A stretch of 64,000 bases of DNA from Rhynchopus sp. YZ270_cl-10 (lineage: Eukaryota; Euglenozoa; Diplonemea; Diplonemida; Diplonemidae): positions 1,178,001-1,242,000 of the forward strand of contig OZ037886.1 in assembly GCA_964035575.1 (NCBI GenBank), written 5' to 3'. The position numbers were made by a program, and so were the translations under genes. The notes under the pieces are model-generated. The model did no database searches and was not told where the DNA came from. It saw only the letters and a program-made list of their open reading frames with translations. Positions within the stretch are counted from its first letter, which is position 1; the number at the start of each line of letters is the position of its first letter. Below, one piece after another: positions 31,001 through 43,810 of this stretch.

Positions 31001-34000
31001 TTGAACGTGACGAAGTTGGCCAGGAGCTGGAACAAGCGAAACAAGACTTTGCTGAACTGAAGGAGAGTTCTGGAGATGCTTCTGTGTCTTTCGAAGAGAA
31101 ACTAGGAGTGAAGGAACGTGAACTTGCTGAGAAGTCTGAACAGGTGTCTGACCTTGAAGAGAAGCTTGAAGCGAAGGAGACGGAGGCTGCCACACTCACA
31201 ACTGACAAGGCAGAAGTCGAGCAGGAGCGTGAAGAACTGCAGGAGTCTCTTGAGAAGGCAAAAGAAGAGTTGAAGGAACTCGCTTCCTCGTCAGGGGATG
31301 CAGCTGCTTCGTTGCAGGAGAAGCTTTCTGAGAAGGAGGAGGAGCTCAAGGAGCTGGAGCAGAAGCACACGGCATTAAACGGGGAACACGACATCGTGTC
31401 ACGTGATCTGGAACAGGCGAAGGAAGACTTCGCTGAGTTGAAAGCATCTTCAGGTGAGTCATCTGCGTCTTTCGAAGAGAAGGTGCGTGACCTTGAGGAG
31501 AAGCTCGAGAAGAAGGAAGCAGAAGCATCAACACTTACAACTGACAAGGCAGAAGTCGAGCAGGAACGTGAGGAACTGCAGGAGTCTCTTGAGAAGGCGA
31601 AACAAGAGTTGAAGGAACTCGCTTCCTCGTCAGGTGATGCAGCTGCTTCGTTGCAGGAGAAGCTTTCTGAGAAGGAGGAGGAGCTCAAGGAACTGGAGCA
31701 GAAACACACCGCACTAAACGGTGAACACGACATCGTGTCCCGTGATCTGGAACAGGCGAAGGAAGACTTCGCTGAGTTGAAAGCATCTTCAGGTGAGTCA
31801 TCTGCGTCTTTCGAAGAGAAGGTGCGTGACCTTGAAGAGCAGCTCGAGAAGAAAGAAGCAGAAGCATCAACACTTCGTGAGGACAAGGAGCAGGTAGAAG
31901 AGGAACGTGAAGAACTGCAGGATTCCCTTTCAAAAGCTCAGGAGGAGTTGAAGGAACTCGCATCCTCATCTGGTGATGCGACTGTCCTGCTGCAGGAGAA
32001 GCTTTCTGAGAAGGAGCAAGCGTTGGACGAGCTCAATGAGAAGTACGCAGCACTGAACGCCGAACGCGATGAAGCAGCACGCGACCTGCAGGAACTGAGG
32101 GATACCACTAGAGATGCATCTGCGTCACTTGAGGAGCAGCTTTCTGTGAAGGAACGTGAACTTGCTGAGAAGTCTGAACAGGTGTCTGGCCTTGAAGAGA
32201 AGCTTGAAGCGAAGGAGACGGAGGCTGCCACACTCACAACTGACAAGGCAGAAGTCGAGCAGGAACGTGAGGAACTGCAGGAGTCTCTTGAGAAGGCGAA
32301 ACAAGAGTTGAAGGAACTCGCTTCCTCGTCAGGTGATGCAGCTGCTTCGTTGCAGGAGAAGCTTTCTGAGAAGGAGGAGGAGCTCAAGGAACTGGAGCAG
32401 AAACACACCGCACTAAACGGTGAACACGACATCGTGTCCCGTGATCTGGAACAGGCGAAGGAAGACTTCGCTGAGTTGAAAGCATCTTCAGGTGAGTCAT
32501 CTGCGTCTTTCGAAGAGAAGGTGCGTGACCTTGAAGAGCAGCTCGAGAAGAAAGAAGCAGAAGCATCAACACTTCGTGAGGACAAGGAGCAGGTAGAAGA
32601 GGAACGTGAAGAACTGCAGGATTCCCTTTCAAAAGCTCAGGAGGAGTTGAAGGAACTCGCATCCTCATCTGGTGATGCGACTGTCCTGCTGCAGGAGAAG
32701 CTTTCTGAGAAGGAGCAAGCGTTGGACGAGCTCAATGAGAAGTACGCAGCACTGAACGCCGAACGCGATGAAGCAGCACGCGACCTGCAGGAACTGAGGG
32801 ATACCACTAGAGATGCATCTGCGTCACTTGAGGAGCAGCTTTCTGTGAAGGAACGTGAACTTGCTGAGAAGTCTGAACAGGTGTCTGGCCTTGAAGAGAA
32901 GCTTGAAGCGAAGGAGACGGAGGCTGCCACACTCACAACTGACAAGGCAGAAGTCGAGCAGGAACGTGAGGAACTGCAGGAGTCTCTTGAGAAGGCGAAA
33001 GAAGAGTTGAAGGAACTCGCATCTTCATCTGGTGACGCAGCTGCTTCGTTGCAGGAGAAGCTGTCTGAGAAGGGGGAGGAACTCAAGGAACTGGAGCAGA
33101 AGCACACCGCACTCAATAGTGAACGTGACGACGTGGCACGTGATCTGGAACAGGCGAAGGAGGACTTCGCTGAGTTGAAAGCATCTTCAGGTGAGTCATC
33201 TGTGTCTTTCGAAGAGAAGGTGCGTGACCTTGAGGAGAAGCTTGAGAAGAAGGAAGCAGAAGCATCAACACTCACAACTGACAAGGCAGAAGTCGAGCAG
33301 GAACGTGAGGAACTGCGAGAATCTCTTTCAAAAGCTCGGGAGGAGCTGAAGGATCTTGCATCTTCATCTGGTGATGCGACTGTCCTGCTGCAGGAGAAGC
33401 TGTCTGAGAAGGAGGAGGAGCTGAAAGAGCTTCAACAGAAACAGGGAACACTCACCAGTGAATGCGAAACTGCTCAACGCGAGCTGGAACAAGCGAAAAT
33501 TGACTTTGCTGAGTTGAGAGAATCTTCAGGTGATGCATATGCGTCACTTGAGGAGCAGCTTTCTGTGAAGGAACGTGAACTTGCTGAGAAGTCTGAACAG
33601 GTGTCTGGCCTTGAAGAGAAGCTTGAAGCGAAGGAGACGGAGGCTGCAACCCTCACAACTGACAAGGCAGAAGTCGAACAGGAACGTGAAGAACTGCAGG
33701 ATTCCCTTTCAAAAGCTCAGGAGGAGTTGAAGGATCTCGCATCTTCATCTGGTGATGCGACTGTCCTGCTGCAGGAGAAACTTTCTGAGAAGGAGCAAGC
33801 GTTGGGCGAGCTCAATGAGAAGTACGCAGCACTGAACGCCGAACGCGATGAAGCAGCACGCGACCTGCAGGAACTGAGGGATACCACTAGAGATGCATCT
33901 GCGTCACTTGAGGAGCAGCTTTCTGTGAAGGAACGTGAACTTGCTGAGAAGTCTGAACAGGTGTCTGACCTTGAAGAGAAGCTTGAAGCGAAGGAGACGG

Positions 34001-37000
34001 AGGCTGCCACACTCACAACTGACAAGGCAGAAGTCGAGCAGGAACGTGAGGAACTGCAGGAGTCTCTTGAGAAGGCGAAAGAAGAGTTGAAGGAACTCGC
34101 ATCTTCATCTGGTGACGCAGCTGCTTCGTTGCAGGAGAAGCTGTCTGAGAAGGAGGAGGAACTCAAGGAACTGGAGCAGAAACACACGGCATTAAACGGG
34201 GAACACGACATCGTGTCACGTGATCTGGAACAGGCGAAGGAGGACTTCGCTGAGTTGAAAGCATCTTCAGGTGAGTCATCTGTGTCTTTCGAAGAGAAGG
34301 TGCGTGACCTTGAGGAGAAGCTCGAGAAGAAGGAAGCAGAAGCATCAACACTCACAACTGACAAGGCAGAAGTCGAACAGGAACGTGAGGAACTGCGAGA
34401 ATCTCTTTCAAAAGCTCGGGAGGAGCTGAAGGATCTCGCATCTTCATCTGGTGATACGACTGGCCTGCTGCAGGAGAAGCTGTCTGAGAAGGAGGAGGAA
34501 CTCAAGGAACTGGAGCAGAAACACACGGCATTAAACGGGGAACACGACATCGTGTCCCGTGATCTGGAACAGGCGAAGGAGGACTTCGCTGAGTTGAAAG
34601 CATCTTCAGGTGAGTCATCTGCGTCTTTCGAAGAGAAGGTGCGTGACCTTGAAGAGCAGCTCGAGAAGAAAGAAGCAGAAGCATCAACACTCACAACTGA
34701 CAAGGCAGAAGTCGAGCAGGAACGTGAGGAACTGCGAGAATCTCTTTCAAAAGCTCGGGAGGAGCTGAAGGATCTCGCATCTTCATCTGGTGATGCGACT
34801 GTCCTGCTGCAGGAGAAGCTGTCTGAGAAGGAGGAGGAGCTGAAAGAGTTTCAACAGAAACAGGGAACACTCACCAGTGAATGCGAAACTGCTCAACGCG
34901 AGCTGGAACAAGCGAAAATTGACTTTGCTGAGTTGAGAGAATCTTCAGGTGATGCATTTGCGTCACTTGAGGAGCAGCTCTCTGTGAAGGAACGTGAACT
35001 TGCTGAGAAGTCTGAACAGGTGTCTGGCCTTGAAGAGAAGCTTGAAGCGAAGGAGACGGAGGCTGCAACACTTACAACTGACAAGGCACAAATGGAACAA
35101 CAACGCGAGGAACTGCAGGAGTCTCTTTCAAAAGCTCGGGAGGAGTTGAATGACCTAGCGTCTTCCTCTGGTGATGCTGCTGGCCTGCTGCAGGAGAAGC
35201 TCTCTGAGAAGGAGCGAGAGCTGGAGGCTGCGAGCGAGAAGCACACTGCACTCACCGCCACGCATGATGACTTATCACGTGACCTGGACCAAGCGAGGGC
35301 TGACCTGGCTGCGTTGAAGGACAGCACTGCCGATGCGACATCTGCTCTGGAGGACACACTTGCTGCAAGGCAACGCGAGCTTGCCGAGACACGCGAGGCC
35401 CTTGAGCTGTTGACCTCTGCCGAGGACGACGCCACCGCGCTGAAGGCACAGCTCCTCGAGAGTGAGGAGTCGCTCTCCTCTGCAAAGGCCGAGCTGGCAG
35501 CGTCTCTCATACGCCAGCAGACTGCTGAGGAGGACTTAGCGGGGTACAAGAGCGACATCGACTCTCTCCAGACACGCCTCAGCGACAAGACACGCGAGCT
35601 CGAAAGCTCTGAACACATCCTGCAGGTGCTCACGACAGAGAAAGAGGGCCTCGAGCACAACATCCAAACACTGCTCTCCTCACACAGCGACGCAGTGGAG
35701 GCGGCCACGCTGGAGCGTGGACAGCGCGACCGTGAGCTCCTGACTCAAGAGGAGGCGAACACACAGCGCATCGCTGACCTCGAGGCGAAGGTGGCCACTC
35801 TACAGGACGAGCTGGCGACCCTCGAGCAGCAGGAGAAGGACGCACAACAGCGTTGCTCTGATGCCGCTGCTGACGCTGCTGCGGCGGACGTCCGTGTGGA
35901 CGAGGCTAAGCAAGAGGTCGTGGTGTTGACACGTAAATGCAACACCTTGGGTGAGCAGCTGGAGGACGTGCTTGCGGGCCGGGAGGGGGAGGAGGTGGAG
36001 AAGGCTGCGGAGGTCGCCGAGCTGGAGCGTAAGGTTGCGACGTTGACGGACAGTATGGAGTGCAAGGACGCTGAGATTGCGGACCTGGTGAAGCGTGTTG
36101 CTGCCTATGAACGGGACGTCGAGGTGGCCAGATCCGAACGTGAGGCTGCTGCGGATGCACTTCTCCGGCAGGAAGGTGACGCGACGCAGCACGCAGAGGA
36201 GGTGCACACCCTGCGCAGCTGTCTCACCGCAGCACAGACCAGCCTCGACACCCACGCAGCCGCCCTCCTGCACGAAGAGGTGTCCCACAGAGGCGCCCTA
36301 CAAGAGATGCATGAACACGCACACAACGCGCACGTCTGTGAGCTTGACTCCATACAGCGTCAAATGGACAAGGCCAACTCCGACGCCGCACTGCTGGAGT
36401 GGGATGTGTCCCTGCAGACAGTGCAAAGCCAAGTGGACGACCTCACAACACAGCTCTCAGATGCAAGGGAACAGAATGCACAGCAGTTGGAGGCACTGAA
36501 AGAAGGACAAGAAGGTCAGGAGGGTGTTGTCGCTGGCCTGCGTGCACAGCTGTCTGATGCAGACGCACGCCTTGAAGAGGTGAACACGGCGAAAGCAGAA
36601 CTGCACAGCACTGTCACGCTTCTTGAGACTCAACAGGAGACACAGGCGCGTGCTGTGGAGGCACTGCAGGAGCAGATCCAGCAGCACGACCTGGAGCTGG
36701 AGGCGGCACGTGGCGCAGTGAATGAGAGGGATGTGTCCCTGCAGACGAGCATGGCACGTATCAACGAGCTGGCAGAGGAGTGCACCCGCTTGGAGGGCGT
36801 GGCGGTGGAGCATGCGGCACAGACGGCACGGCTTGCTGCCCAGGACACAGAGGTGGTGGGTCTGCAGGCAGCCCTGGAGGACGTGCGTGGCGAAGTCGTG
36901 CTCAAGGGCGAGGCTGTTGCTACACTGGAGCGTCAGCTGGGCGATGCCACTACGCGCCTTGCCGAGGCAGACACGAGCGCAGAGGCAAAGGCGTCCGAAG

Positions 37001-40000
37001 CTGCACAGCTTGTGTCACGTGTCAGCACTTTGGTTGAATCAGAGCGTGTCCTGCAGGCACGCTGCGACGAGCTGCTCAGGTGTGCAGAGGTGAACACCAC
37101 ACGCGCAGAGGATCTTGAAGCAGACACACAACAGAAGGCCACCCTTATCACCGAGTTGCAGCGGCAGCTAGCCGAGCTGACAGCACTGTCGCAAGAAACT
37201 GCCGCAGCCATGTCCAGCATGACGGAGGAGAACGATGCATTGAAGGCACATCGCGAGCACGTTGACCATGAGCTTGCTACCCAGGCCACTAGGACGGAGG
37301 AATTGGAAAGCACTTTGAAGCAACGTCTCGACCAGGTGGGGCAGACGTCCAACCAGCTGGCGACACGCAACAAGGAGATTGCGCTTGCAAACGAGGCGAG
37401 GGATGACTTCCATGCCAAGGCAGAGGAGGCTGTGTCCGCACGCGAGACAATGCAGGAGCAGCTGAGCAGTGCACTGGCACGCAGTGGTGAGGCGGACAAG
37501 ACTAAGATCGCTCTTTCCAAAGAGCTGAAAGCTGTGCAGGAGGAGGTTCTCCAGCTCCGCACCCTTGCAGACGCGGAGCCTGCCGCACGCGAACATGCCG
37601 CCCAGCTGCAGCACGACCTAGACGAGCAGACACATGCCCTCAACACCGCACTCGCCTCGCTTGCAGCCGCAGAGGCTGACACCTCAGTGCACCTTGAGAG
37701 AGACCAGCTCTCTGGCACCGTGCACAACCTCACTGCCGACGTGACGACCCTGAAGGAGGAAGTTGCGACACATGTTCAGACCATCGCGGAGCTTCGTGTT
37801 CAGGTGGACGACAGTGCGCGCGACAAGGCAAGCCTCTCTGCACTCTTAGCCACTGCACAGGACACATGCGAGACGGCACAGCTGCAGACTGCGGCTGCAC
37901 AGGAGGGGGGCGCAGATGACTACAGCACACTGCAGATGCAAAACCGTGAGCTCACGGAACAGCTCCGCCAGGCGAGGTCTGAGCTCGCCTCCATGCCGGC
38001 CACTTCCTTCAGCGAACAGCTCGCAGCCCTGCAGCGTGAAGGCGACGAACGCTGCAGGATTCTGGCAAAGGAGTCTCAGGAGCGTTCCATCGAGCTTGCC
38101 CAGGAGGCCCGCAGGGAGCGGGAGGAGCTGGAGCACATCACCGCAACACTGCAGGCGAAGGTGGCAAGCCTTGAGCGCGACGCTGCCGAACAGCACCCCG
38201 AGGACCTCCACAGCATTGAGACCCGCCTTGCCGATGCGGTGCACAAAGCCGCACTCCTCAACGAGGAAAAGGTGGCAGCACAGCACCGTCTCCTTGAACT
38301 GGAACAGGAGAACGTTGTTCTACGCACAAACACCGACCCTGAGGCAGTACAGAGCATTGAGGCACGACTTTCACTTGCTTTACAAAAAACCGAAGAGTTC
38401 AGCCTAGAACGCGACGCACTGCACAGCGAAATCGACGAGCTCCGCAATGCGAACGCGACTCTCACAGAACAGGTGGGGGATGCGGCTGGGGATGAGGAGC
38501 TTCGCAGCATCGAGGCTAGGGTGGTGGAGGCTGTGAAGCGGGCGTCGCATTTGAAGGAAGAGAAGATGGAGCTGGACGCTGCGATGCGGGCGTTGGAGGC
38601 TTCAAACGCCTCTCTGGTGCAGCAGAACACAGCCCTTGCCGCAGAGCTGCAGGAGGTGAAGGGAAGCGACGACGAGCTGTGGCGCATTGAGGAACGTCTT
38701 GCTGACGCGGTTCGCCGTGCTGCACAGCTAGCAGAGGAGAACCGGCGCAGTGCAGACCTGCGTATCCACGCAGACGAATGCCTTGCTGCAGAAAGAGAAC
38801 GCAACGACACCCTCAAGCACTCCTACGAGGTGACCATCAAAACCCTCGAGTCGCAGCAAACACAAAACGCGCTTCAAAACCAATCGACCCAGGCCACCAT
38901 TGAGAGCCTTCGGACCTCAGAGGCGAAAGTGAGAGCTGACCTCGAGCGTGCGCAGAACCACATCACCTCACTCAAGCAGACGTACGACACGTCGCAGAAG
39001 GAGTACTTCGACCAGAGGCGGCAGCTGATTGATAAGGAGGTCGATTTGGAGTCGTCGCACTCCGCCTTGAAGAAGTACTCGCAGACAGAGGCGGTGATGG
39101 CGGCGCTGGAGACAGAGAACGAAGTCCTGAAGGCACAGTGCCTGCAGCTGAGCAGAGAGGTCGTCGCCTTGAAGTCGCATGTTGATGACAGACAACGTGA
39201 GCTTGCGGGTATAGAGACCGCCCTCCAAGAGCAGAAGAACAACATTGAGGTAGACCTGACCCAGCGGCACTCCGCCATGAAGGATGAAGAGGTGCGTCTC
39301 AGCCACATGCGTGATACCGCCCTGCAGCTGCAGCGTGATGCTGACGAGCGGCACACCCTCGCAACAGAGAAGGAGGCGACGCTCAGCAAACGCATCCACG
39401 CTGTGGAGAGGGAGCTGCACAGACGCAGGACAGCAGGCACACCGGACCAGCCGTCAGACGCTCGCCTTGCCCATATTGAGTCGCTCGTGTCGCAGGCGTT
39501 CAGTGAGGTGCGTGAGGTGGAGTACACGCTCACCCAGAGCAGTGTGGGTGGTGGTGGTGGTGGTGTGAACGGTGTGGAGACCCCGCGCCACCGCTCCCCG
39601 CCACCAGCAGGGCTGCTTGTGCCTGCAGTGCCGCCGCACCGCAAGAGAGAGGCAGTTGGCACCTTCTCTCCTCCTAAGGTATGGATTGCGTGCACAGTCT
39701 CTCTACCCAAACCACGAAATTGGTTATTTATCCCATAGCTTTTCACCGTGATTCACCACACTTCACTTCACCCAACTACCCCACCCTAGGTTCCTCAGTC
39801 GACATACGGCCAGCGTGCCTCCATGCGCAGCAGCACGTCTCCCCCACGCCACCACTCCGAGAGTGCTGGGTACGCCTCGCACACAAGCCGTGTCACAGAA
39901 GCGCGCACACAGCAGCACCCTTCGGACACAAGGTCCCCATCGGTACGTACCCTACCTCCCTATCCCCCCTACCTCGATACGCATTTTTGGCCTTTATTGG

Positions 40001-40334
40001 CGACTCAATTGACCTTAATTTTGCGTACTCTCACATCCCCTATGCCCTATGCCCCCTCACACCCCAGTGGCCCAACTTGCTTTTTTATTGGCAGGAGGTC
40101 CGGAGGAACATTGCAGAGCTCGAGAGGCGGCTCAAGTCGACAGGGTCGTCCATTCACCATGTGGCAAGTGCAGACCCGTCGAGGAGGCTGTCGGGTGCAG
40201 CATCGCGCTTTGCGCAACCCATGCAAGCACCAAACGCACGTCCGGCAGGCCCCTCGCTCCGCTCGTCAGGACGCTTCGCGATCTCCTCAACAGTGCGACG
40301 GACCTCAGGTAGTAGCAGTGTCGGTGATTGTTAA
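25063..40334 (+). CDS. giant repetitive coiled-coil protein (about 5,002 aa)
   Basis: Three exons in phase 0: 25063-39678, 39790-39942, 40095-40334 (introns of 111 and 152 nt; donors GTATGG and GTACGT). Residues about 40-390 are irregular coiled coil. About 391-3400 are some 25 tandem repeats built on VEQEREELQESLEKAKEELK, then LASSSGDAAASLQEKLSEKE. About 3400-4820 are non-repetitive coiled coil, and the last about 180 residues are Gly/Ser/Arg/Pro-rich with a short helix (EVRRNIAELERRLKSTG). No membrane segment or catalytic domain. Such proteins act as cytoskeletal linkers, golgins or flagellum-attachment fibres; which applies here cannot be told. Without the first splice, the frame ends 20 codons later. 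Splice joins are inferred from frame continuity. Confidence 0.85.
26235..35270 (+). repeat. coding tandem repeat array, units of 339/360/381 bp
   Basis: About 25 units recognisable by LASSSGD. Three length classes occur: 113 aa (ending SSGESSASFEEKVRDLEEKL), 127 aa (with SLEEQLSVKERELAEKSEQV, 14 residues longer) and 120 aa (RDLQELRDTTRDAS, 7 shorter than the 127 class). First and last units are degenerate. A block starting near 31536 recurs 699 bp downstream, apparently identical over about 760 bp. Confidence 0.85.
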
Positions 40335-40560
40335 AAAATGTGTCATTTTTTTTGTTTTGAAGGTACCAACGTTGGTTGTTAAAGGGGAGAAAAATGTAAG
40401 TTGAACGTTTCCAAAAATAAGTCCGTAAAATCAGGTGGAATGGTGGGGGAATGGGTGGGGGGGGGGTTTTCATTAGATTCTCAGAAAATGTATGTAGGTT
40501 GTCTTTGCCCTTTGTTTTATTGTACCACGATGGATGTGCACAGTGGCGCGTTCATCTATG

Positions 40561-40616
<56 letters not shown>

Positions 40617-41564
40617 CTCTGGGGGAATGTGTGTTTTTTCATTTGGGGTGGGGGGTCTGTCTGTAGTTTCTATGATCTACATGATGGTGAAGTAAAACCA
40701 CAAGTCAAGTCATCTACTTCATTGTCATGGGATGGGGAAACGGGTTTTAAAAAAACCCCCCGTGTTGTAGTTAGTTGTGTTCTCTTTTTGGCCTCAACGA
40801 GGTTTCCTCTTCCTGCTGTGTGCTGTCTGGAAAAGTCCTCCCTTTATGCACGTCTGTTTACCCCCCTCTTTGTGTCAGAACAGCATTTTATCGATTCGAA
40901 ACTATGGGAGAAAGTTTTTTTCTGGTTTTTTTGTTCGTTTTTTTTCTGGGTGTGTTCGCGAGCGGGCACACTTCATCTTTCAAGTTTTTTAGTTTGGTTA
41001 CATTTAGTGCACCCTATTATACCTTCTATTCAGTAGCATAGAAAGTATGTGAAATTTATTTTTGGTTGCAAAAGCCTCGTTTCTCATGAGGCGGTGTTCC
41101 ATGAACAATATGTAGTATATTCGTGCCGGTATTCTGTGTACTCGCACAATGCCAAAATTTGTCGAAAAAGATTCCAAAAAATAACTGTGGTTTTGTGTCA
41201 CCAGGTTTCATATATTCCCCCCCCTATTCCCTTGTGTCTTCCTTTTCTTTGCGTATACCAGGAACGAAAAAAAAACGCCCTCCTGCCCACCCTCATATTT
41301 TTCTTACGTACAAAAAAATGGTGGTGTGTTCGTAGACCAGATTTACCTAAAATCTTACCACATGCATTTGGGTTGTCTTTGGCTGACTACCGTATTGTGT
41401 TGAGTGCAGAACACACTTTAATGAATAATGTGTCGGTTATCTGCCTTCGTACGGTTATCTGCTGTACTGATTCGACGCAGAACTGAGGGTCGTTTTAGGA
41501 ACATTTTCTTCGATTCTGCACCCAACAGCACAACACACACCACACGAACACTATTCCCCAACCA
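40335..41564. other. intergenic region, mostly low complexity
   Basis: No gene seen. A (TC)n microsatellite lies at 40565-40613, followed by T-rich sequence with many short runs. ATTTTCTTCGATTCTGCACCCAACAG, split over about 41502-41528, is the likely acceptor for the next gene. None of the R1-R9 families was recognised here. Confidence 0.55.
40565..40613 (+). repeat. (TC)n microsatellite
   Basis: About 24 uninterrupted TC dinucleotides. Confidence 0.95.
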
Positions 41565-42456
41565 ATGCCTGCCGCAATGGAGAATGAAAACGCTGGTGCA
41601 CTTAACGCCGACATGAGTCTGTCGACGCTGTACGGCATGGACGGCAAGGTCGCGCTCATCACCGGGGGAGGCAGTGGGATCGGCGCGATGATGGCAACAG
41701 CGCTGGCACGCCACGGAGCAAAGGTGTACATTGCGAGCAGGAAAGACATCTCGGCTTTTGCACGCGATCTGCCGAGGTGTGTTGCGATGCAGTGCGATGT
41801 GGGGAACATGGCGGATGTGACACGCATGATTGAGGAGATCAAGACACGCGAGGGCAAGCTCAACATCCTGATCAACAACGCGGGGACGAACTTCAACGCG
41901 CCCTTGGGGAAGTACTCCTCCGAGATGTTCGACAAGGTCATGACCGTCAATGTGCGCTCCATCTTCGACGTTACGCAGGCTGCAGCGCCACTCCTCTACA
42001 AGAGCGCCAAGGACGACGACTCACCCTCACGCGTGATCAACATTTCATCCATCAACGGCATCCGCATCCCCATCGGCATGGACACCTACGCCTACAGCGC
42101 AAGCAAGGCTGCTGTCATCCGCCTCTCCCAGCACCTTGCAAGCTCCATGGGCAAGCACGGTGTGCTCGTCAACTCCGTCTGCCCAGGCCCCTTCGAAAGC
42201 CGCATGATGCGCGGCATGGTCAAAACCGTCGGCAAGAAAACCATCGGAAGCGGAACCTGCGTCGGCAGAATGGGCTCTCCACAGGTATGATCAAAAACAG
42301 AGTGTGTTTTTCGTTGTTTTTTTTACTACTTTCCCACCTCCACAGGATATGGCCGGTGTCACCCTCTTCCTCTGCGGGAAGGGTGGTGAGTTTGTTACCG
42401 GAACCGAGATCGTCGTCGACGGAGGATCGCTCATTGCCCCCAAGTCGATGCTGTGA
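41565..42456 (+). CDS. short-chain dehydrogenase/reductase (SDR)
   Basis: Two exons, 41565-42284 and 42346-42456, phase 0; the 61-nt intron has donor GTATGA and acceptor CACAG. 276 aa. Classical SDR motifs are all present: TGGGSGIG (33-40) for the nucleotide, NNAG (104-107), catalytic Ser near 161-162, Tyr177 and Lys181 in YSASK, CPGPFES after strand 6, and a C-terminal EFVTGTEIVVDGGSL. The first 20 residues are an extra tail before the Rossmann fold. Overall pattern is closest, as I recall the families, to RhlG/3-oxoacyl-(acyl-carrier protein) reductase-like SDRs, so NADP(H)-dependent reduction of a carbonyl is likely; substrate unknown. The C-terminus SML is a poor peroxisomal signal at best. 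Confidence 0.9.
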
Positions 42457-43810
42457 GCAGGAAGTTGGGGAGGAGGAGGAGGCCACACACACCACACCAT
42501 CCCCTTCTCATATACGAACGTACCCTTTTTTGCTCTAGGGTGGGCAAGTCCGCCAGACCCCCTCAAAGTGGGCGGTATTGTGTTCTGATGGTAAAATACC
42601 TCGGAAAATGCACAATGCCCAACCCATGACCCCAAGTCACGAGGAGCTTCTCCTTAGACATTCCAAAGAAAAAAAAAGACTTCTTTTTGTTTTCGCATAT
42701 TGATGTGTTTCGGTTTTGGAAATAATCCCGTTTTTTTATTTTTGTTTGTTTTTTTTTGTGTGTGGCCATTTTTTTTTTCCCTCCCACAGGTCGTGGGGCA
42801 AAGTGAATAACACATTTTTGTTACCCGAACCTTCGGGGGGAAGAGCGTTGTGTGGAGTAGTCGCGATGTTTAAAAAAAGTCTGCCTTATTTTTTTTTAGC
42901 TGGGCAAAGAGAGTCACATCTTATTATTCTCTCTTTTATTTGTACCAAGGTCACGAGAGGGCTTTGTATTTCAACTCTATTTTCCCACACCCCTTCTGTG
43001 GATAAGAGGATATTGCACAACCACCAAAGGGAACCACGGAGAACACAGGGAAAAAGGGGAAGGGGCATTTTTTTTCAAGGTTGCTCAGAGAATTTGCTTC
43101 TTTGGGAGTACCTGGGAAAAAACACACCCCCCTTTTTTTGTTTTGTTTTTGTGTTCTTCTCTCTGTAGGGTTTTTTTTGTTAACCCTATACCTCCCAAGC
43201 CGTTTTTTCAAGCCACTTTTGAGTTTTGGTTTTTGGGGCTCTCCAACCGGTGAGGGGACCCCAGATGCAAATTTTTGATCGTACCTGGCCGCAATTGAAA
43301 GATTTTGAACACGGCTTTCAATTCCATTTTTTTAAGTTTTTTTTCGAAAAAAAATGTTATCCCCGAAATGAGGTAAGCATAAAATCCACTTTTTGGTTTT
43401 TTACTAATTCGGCCGGCCGAGGAAAAACCCGTAAATTATTGTTGTCCGAAAATGGCGTTATTTGAAAGATTGATCACAAAATCTTTTCAAAGAAAAAAAA
43501 ATCGAGCAAAAAGTCCTAATAGAACCCAACTTATATGAATGCAGCTCTGTTAGCAACCATGTCTAAAACTGGTTTCCTTAACGATTTACACTGAAACATG
43601 TCTAAAAACGTAAAAAATGGGCGATTTTTCACAATTTGGGCATCTCCTGAGGTCGAAAGCCCCCAGAATGGGTCGGAACGACCCTGTGACCCGAAAATCC
43701 ATGAAAAAAGCACCCCGAAATACGAAAAAACAGTGAAAATTCGGCTTACTGTGTGCTCTGCATAGGTCGTGTGTGTGGGGTGTTTTTGTGGTTTTGGTCG
43801 CAACTCGCCC

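Noticed and set aside
26373-35708. Long minus-strand open frames (up to about 450 codons, Ser/Phe-rich)
   Set aside because: They mirror the tandem repeat units of the giant + strand gene and recur with its 339/381-bp period; composition is a shadow effect of GAG/AAG-rich codons.
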